This document shows, in pieces, positions 1-12,500 of a stretch of DNA of 64,000 nucleotides. Within the stretch, counting starts at the first letter, position 1. Each line of letters starts with the position of its first letter. Made by a program: the position numbers and the translations under genes. Source of the stretch: Hesseltinella vesiculosa (taxonomy: Eukaryota; Mucoromycota; Mucoromycetes; Mucorales; Cunninghamellaceae). The notes beneath the pieces were generated by a model. The model was given only the letters and a program-made list of their open reading frames with translations. It ran no database searches and was not told the DNA's origin. The DNA is taken from contig MCGT01000033.1 of the NCBI GenBank assembly GCA_002104935.1, positions 186,001-250,000 of the forward strand, given 5' to 3'.

Positions 1-1
1 C

Positions 2-1387
2 CAATTCACCAGCTTTTTCTCGCAACTGTTACCCGAGCTTGCCGACCACCTGGCGATGCACGCCGTCAACCCTCCCATGTATGCTTCCCAATGGTTCTTG
101 ACATTGTTTGCCTACACGTTCCCAATCCCGTTGGTGCTTCGTATTTACGACATTGTCTTTGCAGAGGGCGCAGCCGAAACGATTATGCGCGTGTCTATCG
201 CCATGCTCCGACGATCGCAAGAAGCCTTGCTCCAGCTAACCGAGTTTGAAGACATTCTGGACTATGTGACTAGCAAACTGTACAACCCTTACGACGACGA
301 GCCTGGCCAGGTGATTCAGGATGCCATGAACCTCAGTGGCGTCATCACTGCCGAAAAAATGGACCAGCTCGCTGATCTGTATTGCCAGGAGCTCGAGCAG
401 GAAAAGAAGCAGAATGAACAGATGATGGCGGCCCGCTTTAACGTGTGGTCTAACCAGCAAGAGCATGGCAATGAAAAGAAGAAGAAGAAGCGCGATTCCA
501 TTGGCTGGCTCAAGAAAAAAGACAGCTCGCCCAAGGATGCCCAACCCCAGCTGCAACTCTCACCTTTACCTCAGCAACCATCCTCTGCCAACGCCTCTCC
601 ACCATTGTCATCCTCCTCCATTGCCGGTGGCCAAGACGTCGCTATTCTCCATCAGCAAATCGAAGAGCTCTTGATGGCCTTGTCTCAGATGCAGAAGGAC
701 TGTTTGCAAGTCAAACAGGAACTTGTGCAGGTGCGGATGGATAAAATGGATCTTGAAGCCGAATGCGACCATTTGCGTATGTCTGTGGAAGAATATGAAG
801 AGCGGATGTTAGCGAAGGATCACGACGGCCTGGTAAAGCAGCTGCATAACGAAAACAAGGCTCTTCACCAACGCCTCAAAGATGCCGAGGGTGTACATGA
901 CCAAAACCAACAAGTCCTCGTCGAACGCCTCGTCGAGCTCCAGAACAAATGCGAAGCCATCGAGACCGACAAGCTCCAGGTTTCCAAGGACCTGCAGCAC
1001 ACACTCCAGCGTCAGAAAGACTCTGAGCACATGGCCCGCGAACTCCAATTCGAAAAGATCCGTCTGATCCACGAACTCGATGCCGAGAAACAGAAACACG
1101 CCCAGACTGCTGCTGCTGCCGCTGCTGCTGCTGCTGCCTCCACGCCTATGACTCGTATAGCCTCCAACGGCTCAGCTAAGTCACAGCAACGAAATACTAA
1201 GCCTCACCGAGCTACACGACCTTACTCTGTTGTCGTTGACACGCAGTCCGCACCTTATGAGGAGCCCTCTTTACCTCGCCACTCCACTTCGTCTAGTCAA
1301 GACAAACGCCACAGCTTCTATGGCCGCCTTTTATCAGCCCTTTCTTCGCCCACGTCTGAACAGCCACAGGATCCAACACCGGTCTGA
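2..1387 (+). CDS. TBC-domain Rab GTPase-activating protein, GYP5/EVI5-like (3' part only)
   Basis: The reading frame is open from base 2, so the gene begins upstream of the window. The first ~60 residues match the C-terminal end of a TBC domain of the GYP5/EVI5 type (PPMYASQWFLTLFAYTFPIP, then RIYDIVFAEG). The catalytic arginine and glutamine fingers of TBC domains would lie upstream and cannot be seen. After the domain come a lysine-rich stretch (KKKKKR), a Pro/Ser/Gln-rich linker, a long heptad-like coiled coil at about residues 200-360 of the visible part, an alanine run coded by GCT/GCC repeats, and a Ser/Thr-rich basic tail ending DPTPV. No intron is needed. TBC proteins stimulate GTP hydrolysis on Rab GTPases in ER-Golgi or endosomal traffic. 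The coiled coil fits the EVI5/GYP5 layout. The exact orthologue is not certain. Confidence 0.8.
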   Translation, partial: QFTSFFSQLLPELADHLAMHAVNPPMYASQWFLTLFAYTFPIPLVLRIYDIVFAEGAAETIMRVSIAMLRRSQEALLQLTEFEDILDYVTSKLYNPYDDEPGQVIQDAMNLSGVITAEKMDQLADLYCQELEQEKKQNEQMMAARFNVWSNQQEHGNEKKKKKRDSIGWLKKKDSSPKDAQPQLQLSPLPQQPSSANASPPLSSSSIAGGQDVAILHQQIEELLMALSQMQKDCLQVKQELVQVRMDKMDLEAECDHLRMSVEEYEERMLAKDHDGLVKQLHNENKALHQRLKDAEGVHDQNQQVLVERLVELQNKCEAIETDKLQVSKDLQHTLQRQKDSEHMARELQFEKIRLIHELDAEKQKHAQTAAAAAAAAAASTPMTRIASNGSAKSQQRNTKPHRATRPYSVVVDTQSAPYEEPSLPRHSTSSSQDKRHSFYGRLLSALSSPTSEQPQDPTPV

Positions 1388-1893
1388 GAAAGATACCTGC
1401 AGGCCAGACCCCTCCAGGGATAGATATGCCCTTTTTTTGTACAGTAGATCACTCTCCTTTTTATTTGTATTCTAGACCAATAGAAGTGTCATATCCATCC
1501 AAACTCATTCTATTCACAAAAATAAAAAAAAAACCGGGGCTGGAGGGCAAGGGATACATCACAGGCCTCCGCTAATTTTAATAGGGCCAAAAAGAAATTG
1601 GTGTATGACTAGCATACATTGTATCATCCTTTTCATGGTATCACTCCATACAAACATGGCGATATCCAACCTTATAAGCCTGAGAGACATGGTCGAAAAA
1701 AGAAAAAACTGGACATTCTGCCTCGCTCATGCATAGGACGTCTGTGGGTTTCAATCAAAATCGGCTTGTGTGGAAATGAGCAAGCTGGTATGTTTTATTG
1801 CTTCATGGCTATATATAAGAGAGGGAAAAAAAAGACACACAAAGAGAATTGAAAAAAAAAAAGATTATGTACTAAAAGGGGGGGGGGGGAAAT
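1388..1893. other. Intergenic: facing 3' ends of the TBC gene and BiP
   Basis: The two flanking genes converge here. The stretch is AT-rich with A-runs, a G-run at 1879-1889 and possible polyadenylation signals on both strands. No conserved ORF was seen. Confidence 0.6.
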
Positions 1894-4023
1894 CTACAAT
1901 TCATCGTGATCATACAAAGGTTCGTCATCATCGCTGGGGCCGGCACCACCTTCATACAACTTGGAAGTGATGGGGTTGACAACAGATTCAAGTTCTTCAC
2001 GCTTTTCATCATAGTCTTCCTTTTCGGCTTGAGGGTTTTCATCCAACCAGTCCAACTTGTCCTTGACGGCGTCTTCGATAGCTTCCTTGTCATCTTCCGA
2101 GAGCTTGGTGGCAAAGGCACCATCAGAATCGCCCAATTGGGACTTGAGAGTGTAGATATAGTTTTCAAGTTGGTTCTTGGATTCGGTGCGTTCACGGACG
2201 CTGCGGTCTTCTTCAGCGAATTCTTCGGCTTCACGGACCATGCGGTCAATGTCTTCTTGAGAGAGGCGGCCCTTGTCGTTGGTGATGGTGATGGTTTCGC
2301 TCTTGCCCGAAGCCTTGTCAGCAGCAGACACCTTGAGGATACCGTTGGCGTCGATTTCAAAAGTGACTTCGATTTGAGGCACGCCACGAGGGGCGGGGGC
2401 AATACCGGTCAATTCGAACTTGCCGAGCTTGTTGTTGTCCTTGGTCATGGCACGTTCACCTTCGTAAACTTGGATCAAGACGGTGGGTTGGTTGTCGGCG
2501 GCGGTGGAGAAGATTTGGGATTTCTTGGTGGGGATGACAGTGTTGCGAGGAATCAACTTGGTCATGACACCACCGGTGGTTTCGATACCGAGAGTCAAGG
2601 GGTTGACATCCAACAACAAGACCTTATCGGAACCTTCTTCACCAGAGAGGATACCACCTTGAACAGCGGCACCATAGGCAACAGCTTCATCAGGGTTGAT
2701 GCCCTTGGAAGGCTTCTTGCCGTTGAAGTAGTCTTCCAAAAGCTTTTGCACCTTGGGGATACGGGTAGAACCACCGACCAAAACAATGTCGTCCACTTGG
2801 TCCTTGGAAACACCAGCGTCCTTGAGGACTTGTTCGACAGGCTTGAGGGTCTTGCGGAAGAGATCGTTGTTGAGCTCTTCAAACTTGGCACGGGACAGGG
2901 TTTCGGAGAAGTCCTTGCCCTTGAAGAAGGATTCGATTTCGATGCGGACGGACATTTGGGAGGACAGAGCACGCTTGGCCTTTTCAGTTTCGCGCTTGAG
3001 TTTACCCATGGTCTTGAGGTCAGTGGTGATGTCTTCACCGTTGTTCTTCTTCTTCCACAACTTGATAAAGTAATCCATGACACGGCTATCGAAATCTTCA
3101 CCACCCAAGTGGGTATCACCAGCAGTGGCCAACACTTCAAAGATACCGTCATCAATGGACAACAGAGACACATCAAAAGTACCACCACCCAAGTCATAAA
3201 CGAGGACAGTCTTTTCGCCATCGTTCTTGTCCAAACCATAAGCAATGGCAGCAGCAGTGGGTTCGTTGATGATACGCAAGATGTTCAAACCAGCAATGGT
3301 ACCGGCATCCTTGGTAGCTTGACGTTGAGCATCGTTGAAGTAAGCAGGCACGGTCACAACAGCATGGGTCACTTCCTTGCCCAAATAGGCTTCGGCAGTT
3401 TCCTTCATCTTGGTCAAGATCATACCAGAGATTTCTTCGGGAGTGAACACCTTTTCATCACCCTTGACTTCGACTTGGATGTTAGGGGCACCGTTCTTGT
3501 TCACCAAGGTGAAGGGGAAGTGCTTCATATCATTCTTGACGTCCTTGTCATTGTAACGACGACCGATCAGACGCTTAGCATCAAACACAGTGCGGGTAGG
3601 GTTGGCGGCATATTGGTTCTTGGCAGCATCACCAATCAATCTTTCATTGTCGGTAAAGGCCACGTAACTGGGGGTCACACTGTCATCCGAGAAAAAATAA
3701 TAAGGCGTCAAGTTTTCATCTTGCCTGTGTTATTGCATCATCTCCATCCTCCTCCACTTACCGGTTGCCTTGATCGTTGGCAATAATTTCAACTCGACCA
3801 TTTCTGTTGATACCCACACAAGAATAGGTGGTACCCAAATCAATACCGATAACTGTCAATAAAAAAAAGGAAGGCGGGTAAGTTTTCTAGCACGGTTTCC
3901 CTTTTTGGTTGCTAACTTACCGGCACCATAGTTTTCTTTTTCGTCAGCCTTCACGTTGGAAACACCCATAAACAGGGCCACTACAATGGCAAACAAAGCC
4001 CACAAGGCAGTTCGTCGTTGCAT
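1894..4023 (-). CDS. KAR2: ER luminal Hsp70 chaperone BiP/Kar2
   Basis: Three exons: 3921-4023, 3762-3852 and 1894-3679, with clean GT-AG introns and frame continuity, giving about 659 aa, the normal BiP length. Exon 1 codes a signal peptide ([20 protein letters not shown], cleavage near VKADE). Exon 2 codes the ATP-binding signature [12 protein letters not shown]. Exon 3 holds the rest of the ATPase domain ([34 protein letters not shown]) and the substrate-binding domain. The last four residues are HDEL, the fungal ER-retrieval signal. BiP folds secretory proteins, seals and drives the Sec61/Sec63 translocon, and controls the unfolded-protein response; its J-partner SEC63 is also in this window. 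A strongly open antisense frame here is a codon-bias shadow. Confidence 0.97.
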
Positions 4024-4185
4024 GATGTAGAAAAAAAAAAAAAGAGTAAAGAAGAAAAAGAAAAAAAAAAAAAAGGAAAATGAAAAAATAGGCAAAGATG
4101 ACCCTTTTATTTTCCTGGCGCGATGGATTGGCAGTCTTTGATTGGCTGCCTGACATTGAAAATCTTTTGGCAGCCTCTCTTGACA

Positions 4186-4205
4186 CCACGTAGGTCACAT
4201 CCAAT
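4186..4205 (-). promoter_or_regulatory. Possible UPR element upstream of BiP
   Basis: About 165 bases upstream of the BiP start, the plus strand reads CCACGTAG at 4186-4193 and CCAAT at 4201-4205. On the BiP strand this is ATTGG, ten bases, then TACGTGG. TACGTG is the core of the fungal UPRE-2/Hac1 site and CCAAT plus CCACG are the two halves of mammalian ERSE, but order and spacing differ from the ERSE consensus. Suggestive only. Confidence 0.3.
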
Positions 4206-5415
4206 TCGAGGCTGTTTACAAGCCAGGTGTCAGATTTTTAAAGTTTTCTGCTCATTTGGCTGGGTGTTGGCAGGTGCGACATAGTCCATTGCATTAATGC
4301 CTGGCATGACTCAAGTCTTCTGGAACTCTCTTCAACCGTCTTGTTCCTGAGAGTGAGCAATCCCCTGCCATAACTGTTTACCAAGGCCGAAGCGTTGTGC
4401 GTTTGTTGAGAGGTATGAATGGGGTGCATACAATGCCTTTTATCCCCGAGATTTTATCTTTCCTTTCCCTCTCGAGAAAATGGTGTCATCCGGCCTCATC
4501 TCTGGATTCTCGAATGCACTTGCTTTCACATTCTTTCTATTGCTCTTCTCCAGCCGCCAATTTTTCCTGGTGACGTGGCCTACACGATTTGCTTCGACGG
4601 TTGAAATGATCCATTGTTACACCTGACCCCTTTTTATTATTTTTATTTCTCGTTGGCCCAACCCCTGACCCCAATAAGGCCATATTTTTTTTCTGCCCTG
4701 ACTTCCCGTTTGGTAGGAAGGGCGTCGCCGTTGTTGTCAGGGCAAGGCAAAGAATGTATGTGACTATCTCTGATGCCATGACTGCATAGCGTCATAATCC
4801 GTGGATAGGGAAGAAGGTCATGCTTTCTTATTGATATAGCCTGGTCTGTTTCGTCGGTGGAAAGCGGCTGGCTTCTCATGAGTAGGAAAACAGGTTGTGT
4901 CAGTAGCGAAAAAAAAAAAAAGCCAAGTCAAGGACTTTCAAACTAGGCAAAGGGTATTAGGACTTACGGCCCAACCCTTTCCAAGAATTTGAGCAAACGC
5001 ATTTAAGACATACGCAAAGCTTGAGAACGCCGGTTGAAAGCAATAAACCTGCAAATGGGTATGCGACAAACTCGCAGACCAAACTGCACTGCATCGATGA
5101 AGCAATTGCCATTTTTACTGAGCAAGAGGCCCATGTCCCCAAAATGAATGTGCAAAACATTAGGCAAGAAGCTGTGCCTTTCATTGCTTAGCCATGGCAA
5201 CCGGTTGAAGATAAGCCTTAAAAAAAATCGGCCAGAATGTATACTTTGACTAGGTCTTGTCTTTGATTTTTTTGCGCTGGCTGCAAAAATACAATGTTTT
5301 TTAAGCGCATGCATGCTCAAACGGGTCTGTTTTCTTTCTTAATCCTATCTCTTATCATATCATGTCCATGGTTTTATTAGCAAGGGTAGGGTGGTATGAA
5401 AAAGCTGGCAGAGGG
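4206..5415. other. Long intergenic stretch upstream of BiP
   Basis: About 1.2 kb between the BiP promoter and the 3' end of ERG8. I see only short unsupported ORFs, T-rich tracts and an A-run at 4909-4921. No tRNA, transposase or conserved protein was recognised. Confidence 0.5.
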
Positions 5416-7269
5416 TCAGCAAAGGTTCAAACAGGCAACGCCAGACTGAGAGGTGGGGTCGACTTTGGTGACCCCGTTGGAGTCGGCTTGGCATAAAAGA
5501 GGGCTGATGTTGCACCCTTCCCATTGTTCCCAGACTTGCTGCACGCGTTCCTTGGCTTGATCTGATAAAACAACACAGAAGATAGCATCATAGCCACCAG
5601 CTAGAGGAAGGGCGATATAAAATGCGATGAGGGGATAGCTATTCATTCACTCAATGGCAGACTTACCTCCTGGCACACCGGCCATCAAAGTACCAGGGAC
5701 AGCCATGCAACGGTCCAGGAGCTCGGTTTGCTCCGAGGGTTCAATGGGCACATCAGTCAGGGTGCTCATCTTTTGAAGCAATTGCCGCACCTTGGAGAAA
5801 TCGGCCACCAATTGGATCAGGTGCTCGAGCGTGGCGCCTGCTCCCTGGACTGTGGGCCACTGTGCATGAGATTGAAAGGCAGTAAGTGTGGATGCACGTC
5901 AATGAAGCTCATTTGATCCAAGATAGGTGATGTTCTTTACCTCGGAGGATGGCAGGTCCTTGGCGGCGGAGATCGTTTCAAGGTAGGCTTGGTGATCTTG
6001 GGCATGCAAGGAGGAGAGTGCGCGGAAGTGCTCGGCCACCTTGTCATTATAGCTGCCCAATTCTTGCCACAGGGCATCGGCTTCGACGGGCTGCTCCTTG
6101 CGCCATTTCAGAACCTTGCTGACGAGTGTGGGGGTATGGCTTCCAGCATCAATATCAGCCAAGATCATTTGGAAATGGGGTGGCAAGGCAACAGGGTCCA
6201 CCTGGTTGTCCCATCTAGTAATAAGTGTGTGACCATCAGTATGGCGTCGCGATAAACCTGTTATTTTATCCATCTCTTACGCATGATTGTCCGACTCGAG
6301 CACTTTGCATAGTGTTGCGCCATCGATGTCTTCTTTCTGTTGAGTGCACAAATAAGGAGACATCAGGCATGTTTCAATTTACTGGTTTCTTTTGGTCTTA
6401 CCATGATATGGTTCAGCAGGTCAGGGCTGAAGCGCTTGTAGCGATGGCTGCCATAGACGGCAGAGGAAACATCAAATCCAGAACCAACTTTACCTTGAGC
6501 ATAGCAATGGACAAATTGAGCGACGTTGTGTACCAGGGCCAAATTCGCTGGACTCTCTACCGAGGTCAACGCGCCCAAATGCAGTAAAAGAGCAGCGACG
6601 AGCGAGGTCGTCAATGCAGCTGAGCTACCCAGTCCAGTCTTGTTGACGGTGGCAAGGGTGGCATGTGTCTTGCAGAATGGCACTAGCTGTTGTCTTGCTG
6701 TGGCTGACTTCACAGAGAGACCGAGCTTGTTCAGCTAGAAAAAAAAGTGAATTCTCAGCAAAGAAGTAGAAGCGTTTACCTCTTCTCGTTGGGAATAGAA
6801 ATCGTTGTCACCAACGATACAGATATCCAGGCCATGTTGAGCGATCTTGTCCAGAGCAGGTGCACCGACTTTTTCAAGGATTACCTTGAGTGTGTAACGG
6901 AGACATGTTTCCACAAACTTGTTGGAACTGGCGTCGGCGGATCTATGATGAGAAGAAAATGGGAAGCGATAAAAAAAGAATAAAATAAAAAAGAGTCCTG
7001 CGGTGAGAAAAGGAAGAGAGGTTCTACTATTGTGTGCCTTACGATTGGATAATCAGGTTTGAGAGTGTAGATTGGACTTCATAATGCCAAGTAGCTTGCT
7101 CAAACTGTGGGGAGCGAACGGTGATAGTGTTTGGGAGCTCGCCGTTTTGAATAACAGTGAAAAAACGAGCAGATGTGCCAAAGACAAGGCCAAGATATTG
7201 TTGATCCAGTACAAGGTAACCACCTGTCACCAGTACTTTTCCTGGAGCTGAAGCAATCGTGCAAGTCAT
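5416..7269 (-). CDS. ERG8: Phosphomevalonate kinase (GHMP kinase family)
   Basis: Seven exons: 7043-7269, 6780-6942, 6402-6734, 6281-6336, 5941-6214, 5667-5859, 5416-5600. They join in frame to about 476 aa, close to yeast Erg8. The enzyme converts mevalonate-5-phosphate to the diphosphate in the sterol/isoprenoid pathway. Evidence: N-terminal SAPGKVLVTGGYLVLD, the GHMP ATP-binding loop KTGLGSSAALTTS, GSGFDVSSAVYGSHRY, and the C-terminal PGAGGYDAIF, which is restored exactly by the last splice. The start at 7269 is the first ATG; the longer in-frame stretch upstream has no ATG. All introns are GT-AG. Confidence 0.95.
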
Positions 7270-7911
7270 GGCTGAGATGTCAAGAAGAAACAAAGTAAGA
7301 TAAAAAAACAGGGGAAGTCCACTTTTTTGGCGTCCATCGTCGGAGATGAATTTTCGCTGACGGGGGCAACGGTTTTCTAGTCTATCACGACGCCCATGTC
7401 CACCCCAATCCTTTCACTCAAAACAGTTGAAGTAGGTACCGATTCTATTTAGGGAGACCCTTGTCTCTCTGGCGATTTCATCAAAAATCGACAAAAGTAA
7501 TTTTCGCCAACGGGTAACTTCCAGTAATTAAACGGGTTATGAACCTACGTGTGAAGGATAGCCAATAAGACCAGTTCCTGCGAATCTCGCTGCTGACAGA
7601 TCAAAGGCGTCAAAAGCATGATGAAGGCTGGTTGGCTGAGAAGCCGGTGTTTTTACCATCCAAATTCAAAAAAAAAAAAACTGATCTACAGCATTTGTTT
7701 ATTGTCAATTCTTGCAGGAAGTTGGTGTTCAAGGAGCATCGGCTAGGGATAACATGTTGTTGTTGCAATCTAGGGAGATTTTCCTGGTCTGAGCACGACG
7801 TTTGTTTTAATGATTTTTTTTTATTTGCAAACGAGGATGGCTATTTTTTTGAGAGGCATGAAGAATGAAGTATAAAAAAAAAAGCTATGAACAAGTTCAA
7901 CCAAATACATT
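7270..7911. other. Intergenic between ERG8 and eIF2-beta
   Basis: Both neighbours are on the minus strand, so this is the ERG8 promoter plus the 3' flank of eIF2-beta. It has A/T homopolymers (7668-7680) and no convincing ORF. Confidence 0.5.
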
Positions 7912-9332
7912 TTAAGCTCGGAGAGCACGTCTATCTTCTTTAGTTTGAGCCTTGAAACCAGTCTTAATGGCAGACACAGATCGAGTGGAGCCACAGGCTT
8001 CACATTGCACAAAGTACAGACGGTTGTCCTTGGTCATGATAGTGTCAGGTGATTTACATGTCTTACAAGTGACATATTCGACTGGAGAGAACAACAAAGT
8101 ATGAGTCATGGCGAGTTCCTTACTGTGCCACCTAGCTCAAAAAAAAAAAAAAAAAAAAAAGCTTACCAATATAACGACGCAGCACATTTTCGATTTGTTT
8201 TTGTTGGAAACGACCCTTGATAATCAAACGTTGGGCACCATCGACGGAACCGGTTGTACCCAATTCGGCAAACAAGAATTGAATGACATGTTCAGGTTCA
8301 CGATGAAGACTACAAGATAAAAAATGATGAGTGTGTGAAAAGGCTGTGAAGAAGGGCTGGAACTTACCGTCTGGAGATATCAGAGACGTTGGCAAAAATA
8401 GTTTTCTTGTTGCCTTCACGAGCAATTAGAGGTGGTACAATCGTGTACTTCTTCTTTTCGCCTACCAGCTCGGGGTTCTTTTGTCGTAAGATGTTGAAGA
8501 CTCGTCCAAGGAGCTGTAAAAGGTAGGAAAGAGATGAGCGGATGTGAACCCTTGTTGACACGGTTACTTCATTTACCTCTTCATATGAGTAGTCACGGTC
8601 GCTCTTCAACCAGGATTCTTCGGCACTAGCCTTGGCGCCATCTTCTGGTTTAGATTCGCCGTCGTCTTGTTGTTCGGCGAGAGCTGCTTCGAATTCGGCC
8701 ATGTTTTTCTTCTTCTTTTTCTTCTTCTTCATAGCACCAAAGTCCAATTCCTCTTCACCTTCGGCAGGTTGCTCTTCTTCGTCGCCTTCAGCCTAATAAG
8801 AGAAAGCGCCGGTTGAGCCATTGTGTCGTACGTGTCTGCGTGGATTCTTTTTTAAAACTGTACTGACCTCAACCGATTTAGACTTCTTCTTCTTCTTCTT
8901 TTTCAAATCAGCGAACATGGCATCGGGATCATCATCGGCATCGTCATCTCCTGCTCGTTTGTGCAAAACAAAAAATAAGGAGGTAGAGTGTGAATCAAAA
9001 CAGTAATATTCACGTTGTGTCCTTTTTACCTTGAGGAGCATCATCTTCAACCTTTTCAGGAGCATCAACTTCGGTGTCAAAGTCGACCTTCTTCTTGGAC
9101 TTTTTCTTCTTTTTCAATTTGGAGAAATCGAGCTATTTTGCAAAAAAAAAAAAAATAAAAAAAAATAAAAAAAATACGGGTTTCATCAGTCTCAAAATTC
9201 ATCCAGCAATGTAAACAAAAATGGTGTTGTGTCTCCTTCGCATCTAGCACAAAAGCGAGCGAGGTGATGGGACAGAAAAGGACTTACTTCATCATCGATT
9301 TGATCAATAGGTTCGTTTTCCTTGTCAGACAT
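7912..9332 (-). CDS. SUI3: Translation initiation factor eIF2, beta subunit
   Basis: Seven exons: 9288-9332, 9030-9132, 8868-8950, 8577-8792, 8368-8513, 8167-8309, 7912-8081, about 301 aa. eIF2-beta is part of the eIF2-GTP-Met-tRNAi ternary complex and contacts eIF5 and eIF2B. The N-terminal half has the family's three lysine blocks, here each in a different exon, separated by acidic stretches. The C-terminal half is the eIF2B/eIF5 fold ([30 protein letters not shown]) and a C2-C2 zinc finger (CKTC...CEAC). The protein starts [15 protein letters not shown] and ends KEDRRALRA. The donor after exon 3 is GTCAGT rather than GTAAGT. An A/T run of about 20 bases lies just inside intron 6. Confidence 0.95.
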
Positions 9333-9591
9333 GTTAACAGTACAAAAGGGAAGAAAATAAAGAGAAAACAGGTTTTTTTTTTTTTTCAGCCCTTTTTTCT
9401 GGGCTGGCCAGCCAAAAAGGAAACCCGGACTGGTTTCGAAAAAAAAAATTGGAGCCCGGTGGCTTTTTCGTCTTGGAAACTTGTGATCATTTTGCCTGCG
9501 CCAGCTACTAAACTCACTCCGGTGATTGGCAACGAGGTTGTTCCTTTTTTATTGTTCAAAATGATATTTTAGTATGAGGCCAACGGTTAAG

Positions 9592-12500
9592 TTAATCTCT
9601 GATCTTCACACGAACATAAGGGACCTAAGCAAAAAAAAAAAAAAAAAAAGCACGGTGAATAGGAGCCGGAGGAGAGAGACGGGGTTAAATAGACATACCT
9701 CTACGTCTTCACCTTCCGTGTCATTGGCACAAATTTCGACAATTACTGCCTTGACGTGAGGAGGAATGGGCTTCTTGGAAACAGTTTCCACCAACTTGGA
9801 CATACTACAAAGACCAGGAAATGATGAACACCTTGTTTTTTTTGAAACCCTCCCCCTTCGAGAGGAGCTACTCACGGTAAAGCCAAACGTTCTTGAGCTT
9901 TCTTCTTGGGGAAGAAGAAGGAGTACAGCATTGATACGCCCGAGGATACCATGGTGACCTCTAATTGGTGATCCTTTTGCATGATGTCCATGAACTCTTG
10001 CAAAGTGACGTCTTTTTCAATATCAAAGCGATCCCACAAGCTGAATTCCTTGCCATTGTATTCCATCATAGGCATAGCAATTGGTTCAGAGAAGCCAATG
10101 AAGGGCAGAGCCAGGTTGACAAAGCCGTTCTTGTATTGCTCCAAGTCATCTTTGCCATCAATCACCTGGATACACGTAAAAAAAGAACGAGATCAGGGTC
10201 GATTCGGAGCTTGTCCGTCCGCCGATTTACCTTGTACAGTTCAAGACAAACCAAACCGGTGACCATGGCGGTCGTGGTGGCAATAGCGGGAATGATCTTG
10301 CCAGCAATGAACTTGGTCTTGTGGCGATCGGCAGGGCTAATACCATAGTTTTCGGCGCGCAGGTTGGAGGCAGCAGTGATGAAGTCGATGTGGAAGTTGG
10401 AGTCATCGTCCTTTTCGAATTCGCAAGCGTTTAGGCGCACACCAGCCAAACTGGAGGGTGCTGGTAGATTGCTAATCACGCTGTCGATGCCTAATTCAAA
10501 TGAAGAAAAAAAAAACAAAAATTGTGAGAAAACCTCAGCAATGCCTTTGGTAGAATTTACCATCTTCATTGTCGTTGTCGACGGTTTCGTTTTCTTGTAC
10601 CTGGATCTTGACGCCTTCCTTGGGCTTGAATTCAGGTACAACAATGTTGCTCAAAACGTTTGCAATGGCATCACGGTCATTGCTTCCCTTCAAACCATAG
10701 TTGAAGGCATGCAAGTTGGCAGCATACACAACAAAGTCCATGTGTGTGGGCTGTTGCATGAAAAGGGCGCGAGTCAGTGAATGGCCGGTCCCTCCAACTC
10801 TCCAAATCTTACGTTTTTGGGGTCAAAGTCCAAAGGTTCAGGGGCACGTTTAGGACCAGACCAGAAAGGTTGGCCGGTGGAAGTGACCTAGCATGACAAG
10901 GGGGAAAAAAGGGTAAACGGCAGGCCAGGTCATTTTGTTAACCAAGGTGTCTTACCGAGTCCTTGGGGAAGTTGAAGAGCAGTTGGCGGATGTTGTTGCT
11001 GTACACGTCTTCAAATTTGTTACGGGCCCAGGCAATACAGTCATCAAAGGAGAGAGGCTTTTCAGCCACCAAGTAGTTGTAGACAGATTCCAGGGTTTCC
11101 TTATGGCCACCGCCTTGTTTTTGAACGGATTCCACATAATTGGGCTGAGTCAAGTACAAGTTGGCGTTGTCAGCAGGTTGTTTAAAGTAACCTTCAAACA
11201 AATCACGGGCCCACTATTAAAAAGAATGGGAGACAGTCAATACCATTCCAGCCTACCCAGCTGTCCTTTTTTTTTCGAGGGGCATTTTTTTTACCTGAAT
11301 GGTATGTTCGATAGCGTTGGGGAAGTTCTTGAGGGTACAGATGGGAATGGCCTTTTCAGGGGGATCTTGTGACGAGGAGTAGGATTCGGTCAAGTAAGGC
11401 AGAACCACTTGGGTGTTGCCCTTGGTACCTAGAGTACCGGATTCCAATAGAGGCTTGCGATAATACACACAGCGACGATCCATGTATCGACCTTTATATT
11501 GATGGGATACCAAAGCGTGAGCTCGCGTAGATGAAATATAAGAATAAAACTTACGTGCTTCAACGTTGTCCAAAGCATTGGTCACGCCTGACAAAGCTTC
11601 AAAGAAGTCGTCATTGTAAACATCTAGGAGAGAGCGGGGAAAAGTTAGCAAAAGAAGTAGCTAGCGACAGGCATGAGGCTTACTTTCAGTTTCTGGGCCA
11701 ACGCGATCTTGGTGCACGTCAATCTTGCCAGTCAAGTCAGGGTTCATCTTGGACACAGCCTTGGCAGCAGATTCGGATTTCAAGTTCTAAAGGGGGGTGT
11801 ATGAGTGACTTAGCGCGACGAAACCTATTGCTGTTTTTTCCGAGTGGCCAATAAACTTACACCAACATCCGAAGGGCGGAACAAGAATTGACGGTTCAGG
11901 TTGCTCTTTTCGATAGTATCCATGTCAGTGATAATGATCTTGCCATGGGCGCCGGAACCCAAGCCCATCATAGCCCAGTTCTTCAGCATTTCACAACCAA
12001 TAGCGCCAGCACCCACCAAGAATTCCTTGGTGTTGGCAATCTTTTCTTGGAATTCACGACCAAACACAGCAATTTGACCGTCGTACCGAGAACCGATCTA
12101 AACAAGAAAAAGTGTGAGTGAGCTCTTTTTTTTTCTTTTTTTTTTGCTGCGCTTACAGGGGCGCAAGATTCTTCAGAGAGCGAAGAGTTGACGGGCAAGG
12201 CTTCCAATGCGTCAAAGTACATGTATTGGAAAATAGGGTTGAACTTGCCACTGACAGCCTTGAGAACTTCTTGGGCGACAAGACCACCATAAACAGCGAC
12301 CATAGGGGCCAATTCACCGGAGGACTGGTAAGCTAGTTCCTTGATCAGCTTGTCGGAGATCTCGATGGGGTCGGCCAGCGTGGACACGAGGGCTTTGGTG
12401 GCAGCAACGACTTGGTCAGCATCTTCGTCATTGCGAGGGCGAGGGTAGCGACCGTTCTTTTCTACGAATTCGTGAAGGGCCTGGAAACCCAGATGCAGCT

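Noticed and set aside
1906..3786. A 626-aa open frame antisense to BiP
   Set aside because: It mirrors the strongly biased codons of BiP, has no family signature, and runs across BiP introns. It is a shadow ORF.
5003..5320. 105-aa minus-strand ORF upstream of BiP
   Set aside because: Composition is not protein-like (many Cys, Phe and His) and there is no homology I can name.
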